A DNA stretch of 64,000 bases, from positions 3,374,720 to 3,438,719 of the forward strand of contig NZ_JAJKFT010000010.1 of NCBI RefSeq assembly GCF_020966755.1. Direction: 5' to 3'. This document shows positions 17,413 to 25,849 of the stretch, one piece after another; positions within the stretch are counted from its first letter, which is position 1, and every line of letters starts with the position of its first letter. A program made the translations under genes and the position numbers. This DNA comes from Blastopirellula sediminis (lineage in GTDB: Bacteria; Planctomycetota; Planctomycetia; Pirellulales; Pirellulaceae). The notes beneath the pieces are model-generated. The model was not told where the DNA came from, searched no databases, and saw nothing but the letters and a program-made list of their open reading frames with translations.

Positions 17413-17534
17413 CACCAGACCTTCGCCGCGCGCGTAAAAATCGATGTTTCCGGGCGGGGATGGTAGGAAATGCTCAAGTTTGACGCAATAGCTGCCGGAG
17501 AGAATTTGCTAGCAGCGTTTTTCGGGAAGAAAAC

Positions 17535-17567
17535 AGGGCGTCACGGCTCACAGAGCCGTGACGCCCT
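17535..17567 (-). terminator. Terminator of gdhA made of a CACGGCTC palindrome
   Basis: The 15-base arms AGGGCGTCACGGCTC and GAGCCGTGACGCCCT pair perfectly around ACA. On the minus strand GTTTTC follows. It starts 6 bases after the stop of gdhA. It shares the core CACGGCTC-ACA-GAGCCGTG with 61255-61285 and, with a changed loop base, 4926-4952. Confidence 0.8.
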
Positions 17568-17572
17568 CCTGC

Positions 17573-18874
17573 TTAGTCTTCCTGGGCGGTGAAATACTGA
17601 GCGGTTCCTTGCGACGCGATCGCTTCGCCGATGCGGTTGAGCGCTACGACGTACGCGGCGGTGCGCATGTCGATCTCTTTCTGGTTGGCCAGGTTGAAGA
17701 CGACGTTGAACTCGCGAGACATCGTCTCGTGGAGTCGCTGGTGAACCAGTTCGAGCGGCCAGTAGTAGCCGGCCCTATTTTGCGTCCACTCGAAATAGCT
17801 GACCGTCACGCCGCCGGCGTTCGCCAGAATATCGGGGATGACCAGCGTTCCCTTGTCGTTGAGGATATCGTCCGCTTCGTCGGAGAGGGGGCCGTTGGCC
17901 GCTTCGACGATTAGCTCCGCTTTGATCCGGGGGGCGTTCTCTCCGGTGATGACGTTCTCCAGAGCGGCCGGAATCAGGATGTCGACGTCGAGTTCCAGCA
18001 GCTCTTCGTTCGTGATGATGTCGGCCGAGATCGCTTCGCAGAGGGAGCCTTCGCAGTAGACCGCTTGCAAGCGTCGCGACTCGTTTTTGACATGCGCCAA
18101 GCTGGGGACGTCGAAGCCGGTCTCTTTGTAGATTCCACCGCGCGAATCGCTGACGGCGACGACGTTATAGCCGTCGGCGTGCAATAGGCGGGCGACCGCC
18201 TGGCCGGCGTTGCCGAAACCTTGCACCGCGACCTTCTGGTGCTCCGGCTTCCAGCCTCGCTTCGATTCGAGCTCTTTGATGCAGTAATAGGCGCCGCGGC
18301 CGGTCGCGTCGTCGCGGCCAAGACTGCCGCCGAGCGGAATCGGTTTTCCGGTGATCACGGCCGGCGTGTGTTGGCGACGAATCTTCGAGTATTCGTCCAT
18401 CATCCAGCCCATGATCATGGCGTTGGTATAAACGTCGGGCGCTGGGACGTCGACTTCCGGGCCGATAAAGTCGGCGATCCGTTCGATGTAGCCGCGGGAG
18501 AGTCGTTCCAGTTCGAGCCGCGATAGCTCTTTCGGATCGACGATGACGCCCCCCTTCCCTCCTCCGTACGGAAGATTGGCGACCGCACACTTGAAGGTCA
18601 TCCAGAAGGCGAGCGCTTTGACCTCGGCGAGGTCGACATTGGGGTGAAAGCGGATGCCTCCCTTGGTTGGCCCGCGGGTCGCATCGTGGCGAACGCGGTA
18701 GCCGGTAAAGATCCGCAGCGACCCATCGTCCATCCGGACCGGAATGGTCACTTCCAATACTTGCTTGGGATGCTTCAGACGGTGGACCGCTTCCTGGTCG
18801 ATGTCGGCGTGCAGGAAGGCTTTGTCCAAGCGGGCGACAGCATGCGAGAAAATGTCATGCGCTATCTGATCCAT
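17573..18874 (-). CDS. gdhA: NAD(P)-dependent glutamate dehydrogenase
   Basis: Catalyses reversible oxidative deamination of glutamate to 2-oxoglutarate and ammonia. The sequence has the glutamate-binding GGIRFHP, the catalytic Lys region (MTFKCAVANLPYGGGKGG), the catalytic Asp in PAPDVYT, and the dinucleotide-binding VQGFGNAGQAVARLL; it also has the NAGGVTVSYFEW signature. Glu/Leu/Phe/Val dehydrogenases share these motifs; the 433-residue length and the sequence around the substrate pocket (KGGIRFHP, GGGKGG) favour glutamate. It is monocistronic with its own terminator and an imperfect inverted repeat over a promoter-like site upstream (18906-18945). Coenzyme preference was not determined. 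Confidence 0.92.
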   Translation of the reverse strand: MDQIAHDIFSHAVARLDKAFLHADIDQEAVHRLKHPKQVLEVTIPVRMDDGSLRIFTGYRVRHDATRGPTKGGIRFHPNVDLAEVKALAFWMTFKCAVANLPYGGGKGGVIVDPKELSRLELERLSRGYIERIADFIGPEVDVPAPDVYTNAMIMGWMMDEYSKIRRQHTPAVITGKPIPLGGSLGRDDATGRGAYYCIKELESKRGWKPEHQKVAVQGFGNAGQAVARLLHADGYNVVAVSDSRGGIYKETGFDVPSLAHVKNESRRLQAVYCEGSLCEAISADIITNEELLELDVDILIPAALENVITGENAPRIKAELIVEAANGPLSDEADDILNDKGTLVIPDILANAGGVTVSYFEWTQNRAGYYWPLELVHQRLHETMSREFNVVFNLANQKEIDMRTAAYVVALNRIGEAIASQGTAQYFTAQED

Positions 18875-18905
18875 GGCAGCGAATCCCGGGAGTTGCGATT
18901 CAGTT

Positions 18906-18945
18906 GGACTAAGGTAACGGTATACCTAGTCCTAGAAATCGTCAA
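18906..18945 (-). promoter_or_regulatory. Candidate promoter and operator of gdhA
   Basis: On the minus strand TTGACG (18945-18940) is followed after 15 bases by TATACC (18924-18919). The -10-like box sits inside an imperfect 27-base inverted repeat (18906-18932; arms GGACTAAGGTA and TACCTAGTCC, one base of bulge). This is 32-58 bases before the ATG. Overlap of repeat and -10 suggests a repressor or an activator with a spacing trick; no cognate regulator is nearby. Confidence 0.35.
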
Positions 18946-18955
18946 TTCGGGCTCC

Positions 18956-18978
18956 GTAAAAACCCGGTTAAGGGTTGT
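18956..18978 (-). terminator. Weak hairpin with T-run after the channel-operon stop
   Basis: The minus strand reads AACCCTTAACCGGGTTTTTAC; a 5-base stem (AACCC/GGGTT) is followed by T. It lies 26 bases after the stop at 19004. The stem is short, so this is tentative. Confidence 0.35.
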
Positions 18979-19003
18979 TAATTTTCAGTAGGCCGAGTGG
19001 CGG

Positions 19004-20026
19004 CTATTCCGCCGAAGAACGCGAGCCTTGGGGGGAGCCGCCGATCGGATGGTCGGCCGGCAGCGGTCGACCGGCGGTCGCAAAGCCCCGTTCGACCAGC
19101 ATCAGCTTCAGCTGGCGGAACTCTTCAAAGCTGTCGGGATAGGCCCACAACGTGATGGTAGTCCGCTGCGGGTCGCACGCGGCCAAGCGCTGCATGAAGT
19201 CGGAATTCGGCTTCATCGCCTGCTCGAACGGTTCGCCCAGGTTTTCGGAGACCGGCACGAGGACGAAGTGATCGAGCTCGACTACTTCGCGACGAGCGGC
19301 GCCCATCTTGGTATCGACCGAGTAGGCGTTGCGATTCAAGACGTAGCGACAATAGAAGCCGCTGATCGGGCCGACGGTCCGCGTGATCGAACTCGTTTCG
19401 CGCAGCTGGTTCGCATTATGTTCGGCGTCCGCTTTCAATTGATCGACCAGCGAATTGAGCGGGACGAAGGTGATGCGGCCGTTGAGCAATCGAAAATGCT
19501 CTTCGCGACCAAAAACGGTCTTCGCCATCGGCGTCGGGTAATGCTTTAGCACGACCGACTCCGGCTGGAAGTTCTCGAGGCTTTCGAGCGTCGTGAAAAC
19601 TTCGTTCAGTTTCGCTTTCTCGGCCAGCAGTTCGCGATTTCGATCGAAGTCGTTTTGCTGCACGCTTCCCAGTTCTTCGCGGCGCTTTTCGATCGCCGTG
19701 TTGGCGGCAGTCAACACGAACTGCATCTGGTTGCGATCCGAGAACTTCTGCTCAAGCTCTTGGCGAACGGCGGTTCGCTGACGCGTAATCTGATCAAGTT
19801 CGGCTTTCAGCGCGAGCGCTTCTCCCAGCGAGCCGGTTTCTTCCTGAGGTTCGACGATCGGCGAAGGCGTCGTCGGCGCAGCTTTGGCGTCAGTAACCGC
19901 TTCATGCGCCGTGATGCTGATGACCATGATCAAAATGATCAAAATGCCGACCAAGTTGGTCACGACGTCCAGAAAGGAGTCGAGCGACGGTTCGGACGAA
20001 TCGCGAGATCGAACGGGGCGTCTCAT
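19004..20026 (-). CDS. ExbD/TolR-like membrane protein of a proton-channel operon (retains TM Asp)
   Basis: A single N-terminal membrane helix (residues about 18-37, SFLDVVTNLVGILIILIMV) starts with Asp20, at the place of the proton-carrying Asp of ExbD, TolR and MotB. A coiled coil follows (about 60-150) and the C-terminus is periplasmic with a domain in which TITLWAYPDSFEEFRQLKLM resembles the ExbD-like fold. The last 20 residues are disordered. The 340 residues are about twice the usual ExbD length (130-170). Its start overlaps the stop of the upstream gene by ATGA (20023-20026), indicating translational coupling. No peptidoglycan-binding OmpA domain is seen, so it is not MotB-like at the C-terminus. 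Confidence 0.75.
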   Translation of the reverse strand: MRRPVRSRDSSEPSLDSFLDVVTNLVGILIILIMVISITAHEAVTDAKAAPTTPSPIVEPQEETGSLGEALALKAELDQITRQRTAVRQELEQKFSDRNQMQFVLTAANTAIEKRREELGSVQQNDFDRNRELLAEKAKLNEVFTTLESLENFQPESVVLKHYPTPMAKTVFGREEHFRLLNGRITFVPLNSLVDQLKADAEHNANQLRETSSITRTVGPISGFYCRYVLNRNAYSVDTKMGAARREVVELDHFVLVPVSENLGEPFEQAMKPNSDFMQRLAACDPQRTTITLWAYPDSFEEFRQLKLMLVERGFATAGRPLPADHPIGGSPQGSRSSAE

Positions 20027-21807
20027 TGGTTGCGCTCTACCTCCAGGCCGCTGCCGTTGAGCAGCGCCGACAGTTCTGCAAAGTTGCGCTCGGCGCCTGG
20101 CTGAACGTCGACCTTAAGAGTCGGCTTCCAGTAGATGCCGCGTCCACCGATTCCCCAGTCATCGATTCGCGACCAGACTTGCGAAACGAACTCGTCGATT
20201 CCGCCGCGGACGTCCGATCGCAGCAGCACGACTTGCGGCTGCTTGGTGCTTCCTTTTTCGGGAACCAGCACGATCCTGTCGGCCGCCACGACCACATGGA
20301 TCGGACGCGTGATTCCGGTCGCGCGAGCCGATTGGCCCGGCAACGCCCAGTTGCGACCACGCGTATTGGCGAGCGATTGAGGCGGCGCTGGCGCGCCTCC
20401 GCTACTGGGGCTTCCCCCTTGTTGTCCGCCGGCCGAAGCCCCTTGAGGCGATCCGTAACCGCCGCTGGTGGTGCTGTCGCCGTTGGGATTTCCTTGTTTG
20501 CCGTCGGTCGAACCGGCCGGCAGCGACATCGCGTTTTGTCCGTCCGCGCCGCTAAGTTGTGGGCCTTGAGCGTTCCGCTGCGCTTCGGTCATGTAGCCGC
20601 CGGGGAGCGACGCCGCCATCGTTCCTTTTCCGCCGCTCGACGCGCGATCGAATTGTTGCGAACCGCCGCCGGTTCCTTGCGAACGATCAAACGTCGCGTC
20701 GCTATTCGGCCCTCCGGTTACTCGCGAGCCGGCGCCCGGTTGTCCGCTGTACTGACCTTCGAACTCGCCGCCAAGCGGAGCGCCTTGTTCGAGGAAGCTG
20801 TTCTTGCCGAACGGCGAGCCTTCGTCGTTCCGTCCGCCGCCGCTGGGGGTGAACCCACCGCGACTGGTCGCCGTGAGCAGGCCGGCATCTTCGACGCGAC
20901 CATATTCACGCGGCGCCGCACGCATCACGGCGAGCTTGCGGCGACGAGCGATCTCGACCGTCTGCATCAACGTTTGGGCGAGGAAAGGATCGGACGGGGG
21001 ATACTCCAGGTTCAGTTCGTCGTTGACCAGTTCGTAGCCGAATTCCGCGTCCCACGAAAGCATCGCTTCGCGGGCGGCGGCGTAGGACTCGGCGCCTTTC
21101 GGGCGAACGACCAACAGCGGATAGGGATCGGGCGAATTGGGGTTTTGCTTCAGCCGGTATTCGCGAATCGCACGCAAGGCGGCGTCGAGCGGATTGCCGG
21201 CGCCAAGCGGCGGGCGAAAGTCGGCGCCGTACAGTTCGATTCCTTCCGGCTGCAGAATGACCCGATCGCCGGTGCACTCGATATAGATCGGTTGGCGCCG
21301 CGTACCGTGAGGACCGTCATACGGAATGAGGGCGTAAGAAGGCTTTTTCTGCGCCGCTTTCTCGCGTTCTTCTTCCAGCTTCTGCTGGGCGTCGGCCAAT
21401 TGTTGGCGAACTTCGGCCAGCTTGCGGTCGATGTCGGCTTCGTCCGACATCTTGGCGTCGCGCTGCTGTTCGAGCAGTTTGACTTGTTCGTCGAGCCCCC
21501 GGATTTCGGCGGCCAGACGGCGAATATGATCTTCGATGCCGCTCAGTTGCAGACGTTCGTTTTCGAGCTGTTCATGTTGTTCCGCACGCAGACGACGCAG
21601 TTCTTCCAAATCGGCCAGCGGAACCCCTGGGGTGACCGGCGCCGGCGCCGTTTCCACTTCCACCGGCGCAGCGTCGGCCGAGGCCCGAGCCTGTTGCACC
21701 AACACGACCAACAGCACGATCAGCGCGCCGACCGTGCAAATGAGGACCGCCAGGAACGGAAACAGGGAGATTTCTAAGCTATTGCGTCGTGCGTGGGCTC
21801 GGCTCAT
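20023..21807 (-). CDS. ExbD-like membrane protein lacking the TM Asp, with duplicated periplasmic domain
   Basis: The N-terminus aligns without gaps with the next gene: LFPFLAVLICTVGALIVLLVV (residues 15-35) matches its TM segment, but Ala20 replaces Asp20. A coiled coil spans about residues 60-150. Two similar domains follow: RQPIYIECTGDRVILQPEG (about residue 175) and TRPIHVVVAADRIVLVPEKG (about 490), each leading to an ExbD-like C-terminal part. A Gly/Ser/Gln-rich disordered segment of about 150 residues separates them. The start overlaps the upstream channel gene by ATGA (21804-21807). Without the Asp it may be a structural or regulatory partner of the other two. Length 594 residues. Confidence 0.7.
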   Translation of the reverse strand: MSRAHARRNSLEISLFPFLAVLICTVGALIVLLVVLVQQARASADAAPVEVETAPAPVTPGVPLADLEELRRLRAEQHEQLENERLQLSGIEDHIRRLAAEIRGLDEQVKLLEQQRDAKMSDEADIDRKLAEVRQQLADAQQKLEEEREKAAQKKPSYALIPYDGPHGTRRQPIYIECTGDRVILQPEGIELYGADFRPPLGAGNPLDAALRAIREYRLKQNPNSPDPYPLLVVRPKGAESYAAAREAMLSWDAEFGYELVNDELNLEYPPSDPFLAQTLMQTVEIARRRKLAVMRAAPREYGRVEDAGLLTATSRGGFTPSGGGRNDEGSPFGKNSFLEQGAPLGGEFEGQYSGQPGAGSRVTGGPNSDATFDRSQGTGGGSQQFDRASSGGKGTMAASLPGGYMTEAQRNAQGPQLSGADGQNAMSLPAGSTDGKQGNPNGDSTTSGGYGSPQGASAGGQQGGSPSSGGAPAPPQSLANTRGRNWALPGQSARATGITRPIHVVVAADRIVLVPEKGSTKQPQVVLLRSDVRGGIDEFVSQVWSRIDDWGIGGRGIYWKPTLKVDVQPGAERNFAELSALLNGSGLEVERNQ

Positions 21808-23135
21808 GCCGCGTGACCTTGCGAGGGCTTCTTCTCCAGTTCGATACGACGACTGCCGGAGTCGCCGATTCGGTTGTTCAGCAAGTTGATCGTCGCGGCG
21901 AGGCTAAGGACGGTCTCTTCAAAGTGACCGGCGCCGGCCAGCGAATCGAGGTTGCGGCTGAGGGTTTGTTCCAGCGAAGCGATTTCGCCGACCGCTTCCA
22001 CCGCTCGCAACATGATTTCTCCTTGTTGCGACAGCTGATCTTGTTGTTCACGCATCAAACGAGCGTTAGCGTCCAGGGCCGATTGGAAGTCTTGCCAGTC
22101 GACGCGGATGTCGCGAATCACTTGTTGTTCGGCGTTGGCCAGGGCGATCGCATGGCGTTCGAGCGAGCCGGACAACGCGGCGGTCAGCGAGTCTTCCAAC
22201 TGACGTTTGCTGGCGCCGACGATTTCTTCCCAGTGGTGATGGGCGCCGTCGATCGTGTTTCGCCAGAGTTGCGTTTGTCGTTCGACCAACTGTTCGGTCG
22301 CGTTCATCATCCGTTCGGCCATCCGCTGAATCGCGGCGACACTCGGGTCGCGGCTGCCGCCGGCTTGCTGGAAGCGGCCGTTGAGCTGAGCCGAAGCGGC
22401 GGCGTCGACGACGGTGATCAGTTCATTCTCCACGCGATCGCAAACGAACTGAGCGAACATCAGGAAGATGGAGAGAGAGAGGGCGAGCGCAGTCGTATCG
22501 AACGCGACGCTCAAACCGGCGAGCAGGCTTTCCATCGCCGCTTTCGGTTCGTTCACAAGCGCTTCCGGCGACAGATTGCCGAGGGCCAACGTGATGCCGA
22601 TAACCGTACCCAAAAAGCCGAGCATCGGCGTCGCCCAGATCACGATGCGAACGAGCGAGTAGCTTTGATAGGCTCGCTCGGCGTCTTGATCGGCGAAGTA
22701 TTTCAGTTCTTCCTGCAGGGCGGCGGCGTTACCGCTGACATGGACATGTTCGATCCCCTGGAAGAGTCGACGCCAAAGCGAATGACGCTGCAATCGCTGC
22801 GGATATTCTTCTAATTGATCGAGCAGGCTGGCCGCTTCTTCAATCATCTGACCGTCGCGCGGCGGCGCGGGGAGTTCGATCTTGCCGACCGAAGCCAATT
22901 CGCGACCGACATCCTGCAGTTTCAACAGGATCGCGGCGAGGCCGACGAAGAACATCGCCGTTTCGATGTATTCGACCGGGTGTCCGGCGAAATAGCGGAC
23001 GACCAGCGGGCTATTAATAACGCCTTGGTTGATCAGGGCGTAGAACCCAGCCGAGGCAGCCAGGCCAAGAGCGACCGGCCAGCCAAGTTTTCCGCTGATG
23101 TTGTACCAGAACTTCGAGGTGTTTCTTGCAGTCAC
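21804..23135 (-). CDS. MotA/TolQ/ExbB-type proton channel subunit with long coiled-coil tail
   Basis: GTG start at 23135 with AAGGAC upstream. Four predicted membrane helices: about 20-36, 57-72, 164-186 (IVIWATPMLGFLGTVIGITLA) and 208-230 (LSVAFDTTALALSLSIFLM). The last two carry the GFLGTVIG and AFDTTALAL motifs of the MotA_ExbB domain, which lines the proton path with the B subunit's Asp. The C-terminal 200 residues form a long helical tail predicted to be cytoplasmic, longer than in ExbB or TolQ. It heads a three-gene coupled operon with the two ExbD-like genes. The load driven by the channel is unknown; no nuclease or defence gene is adjacent, unlike Zorya. Length 443 residues. Confidence 0.85.
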   Translation of the reverse strand: MTARNTSKFWYNISGKLGWPVALGLAASAGFYALINQGVINSPLVVRYFAGHPVEYIETAMFFVGLAAILLKLQDVGRELASVGKIELPAPPRDGQMIEEAASLLDQLEEYPQRLQRHSLWRRLFQGIEHVHVSGNAAALQEELKYFADQDAERAYQSYSLVRIVIWATPMLGFLGTVIGITLALGNLSPEALVNEPKAAMESLLAGLSVAFDTTALALSLSIFLMFAQFVCDRVENELITVVDAAASAQLNGRFQQAGGSRDPSVAAIQRMAERMMNATEQLVERQTQLWRNTIDGAHHHWEEIVGASKRQLEDSLTAALSGSLERHAIALANAEQQVIRDIRVDWQDFQSALDANARLMREQQDQLSQQGEIMLRAVEAVGEIASLEQTLSRNLDSLAGAGHFEETVLSLAATINLLNNRIGDSGSRRIELEKKPSQGHAA

Positions 23136-23849
23136 CGATTTCTGTCCTTCCTACGCGGCGCCATCGAGCGGCCAGAGAGGTATGTCCGCACAATCGTCAT
23201 AATCGGAACAACCGCGGCATGGGTTTGAGGATTTGTTGGCGCAATGAGTAGGAAACCAGCGTCGCGACGTCAATGCGAGGTGGTTTTTGATTGCTAGCAA
23301 GAGGTGGGGGACGAATTCAGCAACTTTTGCCGGTTTTGTGGAAAAGAACGTGAATGTCGGCGCGACCGCCTGCCGATAACTTCTTTTGTCGCAAACGACA
23401 TCCATCTGACGCAAATCGCTACGCTCACTTGAGTTACATCAGGTTTGGGCCGAAGCGAAGCACAAATAAATCCCGGGGGGGAATGAAAGTTCGGCTGGAG
23501 CCCGCTTGGCTCCACCGAACTTCTTTTATTTCTTGACCCTCTCAAGCCGCTCCCCCCTCTTGCCGCGGTGAGCGATGGATTGACATTGCCTGCATTTCCG
23601 GGCTGCCGGTAGGATGCGCTCGTCTCACGCCGGAGGGAATCTGGAAGCGGAAGTGGTCGCAGTCGTAAGTCTTTTTGCTTGAATGGCTTACGGGCTTGTC
23701 ACCGCTTCGGCGGCCCCATTCGTCCGGAGGATCGCCAATTGCGAAAGCGACTGGCCGCTAGCGTTTGGGGACGAAAGAGTTGCATCGAGGAAACGGGCTT
23801 CTAGAATAGAGGAGGTCCGATTCCGCAATCCACGAAGAGTAGGTGGTTT
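23136..23849. other. Large intergenic region
   Basis: 714 bases between the channel operon (reading left) and the small secreted-protein gene (reading right). It should hold both promoters. The only clear structure is the inverted repeat at 23487-23522. Open frames inside are short and lack plausible starts or protein-like composition. It is long enough for a small RNA, but there is no positive sign of one beyond the terminator-like hairpin. Confidence 0.5.
23487..23527 (+). terminator. Terminator-like inverted repeat inside the large gap
   Basis: The arms AAGTTCGGCTGGAGCC (23487-23502) and GGCTCCACCGAACTT (23508-23522) pair with one bulged base around CGCTT, and CTTTTATTTC follows on the plus strand. 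It lies far from any annotated stop, so it may end an unrecognised transcript or be a dispersed palindrome. Confidence 0.5.
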
Positions 23850-24188
23850 ATGCGTAGTGCGGTGTTGGGCTTTACCCTTGTCCTGAGCCTCATCTTTGTC
23901 GTCGCTTGGTTGGATAGTCCTCCTACCCCAGCCCAAGCGCAAGCTCCGTATGCGGCGATGCCAAGCGGTTCGCTAATTTCCCACTCCACCAATACGGCGG
24001 CGGGAATGCAGCAGGTTGTCCTGATTGATCCGCAAACGAGAGTGATGGGCGTCTATCATGTTGATGGACTGACCGGAAAGATTTCTCTCAAGAGCGTTCG
24101 CAATCTACACTGGGATTTGTTGCTGGAAGCGCACAACAGCACCAACCCGAGTCCAAGCGAAATTAAAGCATCGCTCGGCCGACCCTAA
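23850..24188 (+). CDS. Small secreted or membrane-anchored hypothetical protein
   Basis: Signal or anchor segment at residues 5-21 (VLGFTLVLSLIFVVAWL), then a short exported domain with QQVVLIDPQTRVMGVYHVDGL and LHWDLLLEAHN. A GTAGGTGG sequence lies a few bases before the ATG. No known domain. It sits 52 bases upstream of the HTH membrane-protein gene on the same strand and is probably cotranscribed. Length 112 residues. Confidence 0.65.
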   Translation: MRSAVLGFTLVLSLIFVVAWLDSPPTPAQAQAPYAAMPSGSLISHSTNTAAGMQQVVLIDPQTRVMGVYHVDGLTGKISLKSVRNLHWDLLLEAHNSTNPSPSEIKASLGRP

Positions 24189-24240
24189 GCAATTCGCTCA
24201 GGCAGCCGGGCACTTACGATTTGATAAACCGGAGCCTGGC

Positions 24241-25515
24241 ATGGCCAAATTAATCCCCCTCAGCGAAGCAGCTCAAATCCTGGGCATCTCGGAAGAGCAG
24301 CTGGTCGAAATGCGATCACGCAACGAGATCCACGGATATCGCGATGGGGCGAGCTGGAAATTCAAAGAAACCGAAATCGAACGGATCAAATCCGAGCTCG
24401 CTTCGGGCGGTCTTTCCAGCCACGGCGACAGCGGTGAAGATCTGATCGAATCCCCCAGCGACTCCGATGACGACAGCGAATTCGAATTGTCGCTCGGCGG
24501 CGATGACGGTTCGTCGGGCGAAATCGATTCGCTCCTCGTTCAAGACGAAGGTCGCAGCGGCGAGTCGGGGATTATCATCGGCGATGAGCTTTCTGTCGGC
24601 GGTAGCGACCTGAAGCTGGCTGATAGCGATATCGAGCTCGGCTTTGAAGGTTCCAGCGCCATTGATCCTGCTTCGGACACGAACAGCAACCTGAACCTCG
24701 ATCTGGAAGGTTCGGACGTTCTCAACAGCTCGTCGATCAACGTTCCGGTTGACGCCGAAGACGATGACGATGAGTTGCTTCTGGCTCCGATGGACAAAGA
24801 TGACGTCGGTATCGGCACTGAAAAACGAGATCCCGAAGGGACCGGCTCGGGCGTCAGCCTGGCGTTGGGCGAAGACGATCTCGACCTGGGCGAAAGTGCG
24901 ATTTCGGCGATCGACGATCTCGATAGCGGCGAATTGACCCTCGATGCCGGCGACAGCGGCGTGAGTCTGGTCGATCCGGCCGACAGCGGCATCGACATCG
25001 GCATGGAACCGTTGGATCTTTCCGGCTCGAAGGTCGACGCCTTCGACCTGGCCGGCGATTCGGGCGTCGAAGTCGATCAAGACATCGCTTCCGGCCTTTC
25101 GGCCAAGGGCGCCGGCGAAGACGACTTCCTGCTCACCCCGGTCGAAGGGGAGCTGGATGACGACGACAGCGGTTCGCAGGTGATCGCGCTCGATTCGGAC
25201 TCGATTGGTTCGGAATCGGCGCTGTTCGGCAGCGGCATCGATGATGGCGATTTCGCCGCGGCGGAAGCTGGCTTGGAGCCGATCGACGATGGCGGCACGA
25301 TGGAGGTGACCTCCGCCGGCGTTCCTTCGGCGGCCGCTCCGGTGGAAGCTCCCTACAGCGTGCTGAACATCATCAGCCTGGCAGCGACGGCCGCCCTGGT
25401 ACTGGTCGCGGGCTTGATGGTGACCGACCTGGTTCGCAACATGTGGTCGTTCGATCAGCCGTACGCGATCAACAGCTCGATTATGGACGGGATCATCAGC
25501 TTGATGGGGGTCTAA
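24241..25515 (+). CDS. Excisionase/MerR-type HTH protein with acidic linker and C-terminal membrane helix
   Basis: Residues about 4-53 form a winged-HTH of the excisionase/MerR type (LSEAAQILGISEEQLVEMRSRNEI, then GYRDGASWKFKETEIERI). Residues 60-355 are highly acidic, rich in Asp, Ser, Gly and Leu, with repeated short DLDLG, DSGVSL and DSGIDIG-like units, and are probably disordered. A single membrane helix follows at about 377-400 (IISLAATAALVLVAGLMVTDL). The DNA-binding domain is predicted to be cytoplasmic and tethered to the membrane. It resembles proteins annotated in planctomycetes as excisionase-family DNA-binding proteins, whose targets are unknown. A strong terminator follows. Length 424 residues. 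Confidence 0.75.
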   Translation: MAKLIPLSEAAQILGISEEQLVEMRSRNEIHGYRDGASWKFKETEIERIKSELASGGLSSHGDSGEDLIESPSDSDDDSEFELSLGGDDGSSGEIDSLLVQDEGRSGESGIIIGDELSVGGSDLKLADSDIELGFEGSSAIDPASDTNSNLNLDLEGSDVLNSSSINVPVDAEDDDDELLLAPMDKDDVGIGTEKRDPEGTGSGVSLALGEDDLDLGESAISAIDDLDSGELTLDAGDSGVSLVDPADSGIDIGMEPLDLSGSKVDAFDLAGDSGVEVDQDIASGLSAKGAGEDDFLLTPVEGELDDDDSGSQVIALDSDSIGSESALFGSGIDDGDFAAAEAGLEPIDDGGTMEVTSAGVPSAAAPVEAPYSVLNIISLAATAALVLVAGLMVTDLVRNMWSFDQPYAINSSIMDGIISLMGV

Positions 25516-25553
25516 TTCCGGGCCAATCCGGGATCCCCGCAAACCAATTTAAG

Positions 25554-25583
25554 AAGCCGCGAGACCTCTCGCGGCTTTTTTCG
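25554..25583 (+). terminator. Rho-independent terminator after the HTH membrane-protein gene
   Basis: The arms AAGCCGCGAGA and TCTCGCGGCTT pair perfectly around CC and a TTTT run follows. It starts 38 bases after the stop at 25515. Confidence 0.9.
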
Positions 25584-25671
25584 TAACTGCTGTTTGCTGC
25601 AATCGTTACAACCGAACGACTTAATCGGCTGGTAGCGCCGCGCCTGCGGTATCTTTTCCCCCTGGCCGCGC

Positions 25672-25677
25672 TATAAT
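25672..25677 (+). promoter_or_regulatory. Candidate -10 box upstream of the ResB-like gene
   Basis: An exact TATAAT in the gap between the terminator and the ATG at 25850. No good -35 is seen 17 bases upstream (GTATCT), and the leader would be about 165 bases, so this is tentative. Confidence 0.3.
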
Positions 25678-25849
25678 CTACTAGTTGCGGACTTATTTCT
25701 CCGCGTGTCGAGGGGGGATGCTTCTCTCGGCGCCGTATCTGATGGCGTTTTGACCGCCAAGCGAAGTCAGCGTCGCTGACGAAGCCTGGTCCCGCCGCAC
25801 AACGCCTTAAATTGCCGACACAACTCAACGCTGGCGAACATATAACCGC

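Larger units (their letters stand above)
25516..25849. other. Intergenic region before the ResB-like gene
   Basis: A 334-base gap holding the terminator at 25554-25583 and the TATAAT at 25672. The rest, about 170 bases of likely leader, shows several GC-rich potential hairpins (for example GTCAGCGTCGCTGAC at 25766-25780) but no recognised riboswitch. Confidence 0.45.

Noticed and set aside
20026-21777. 583-residue open frame antisense to the Asp-less ExbD-like gene
   Set aside because: Arg-rich composition with no recognisable domain; the opposite strand has a membrane helix, coiled coil and coupled start.
19004-23135. Zorya-type defence system (ZorA/ZorB)
   Set aside because: The MotA-like gene with a long tail prompted this idea, but there is no OmpA-type ZorB C-terminus and no ZorC, ZorD or ZorE (helicase or nuclease) gene nearby.
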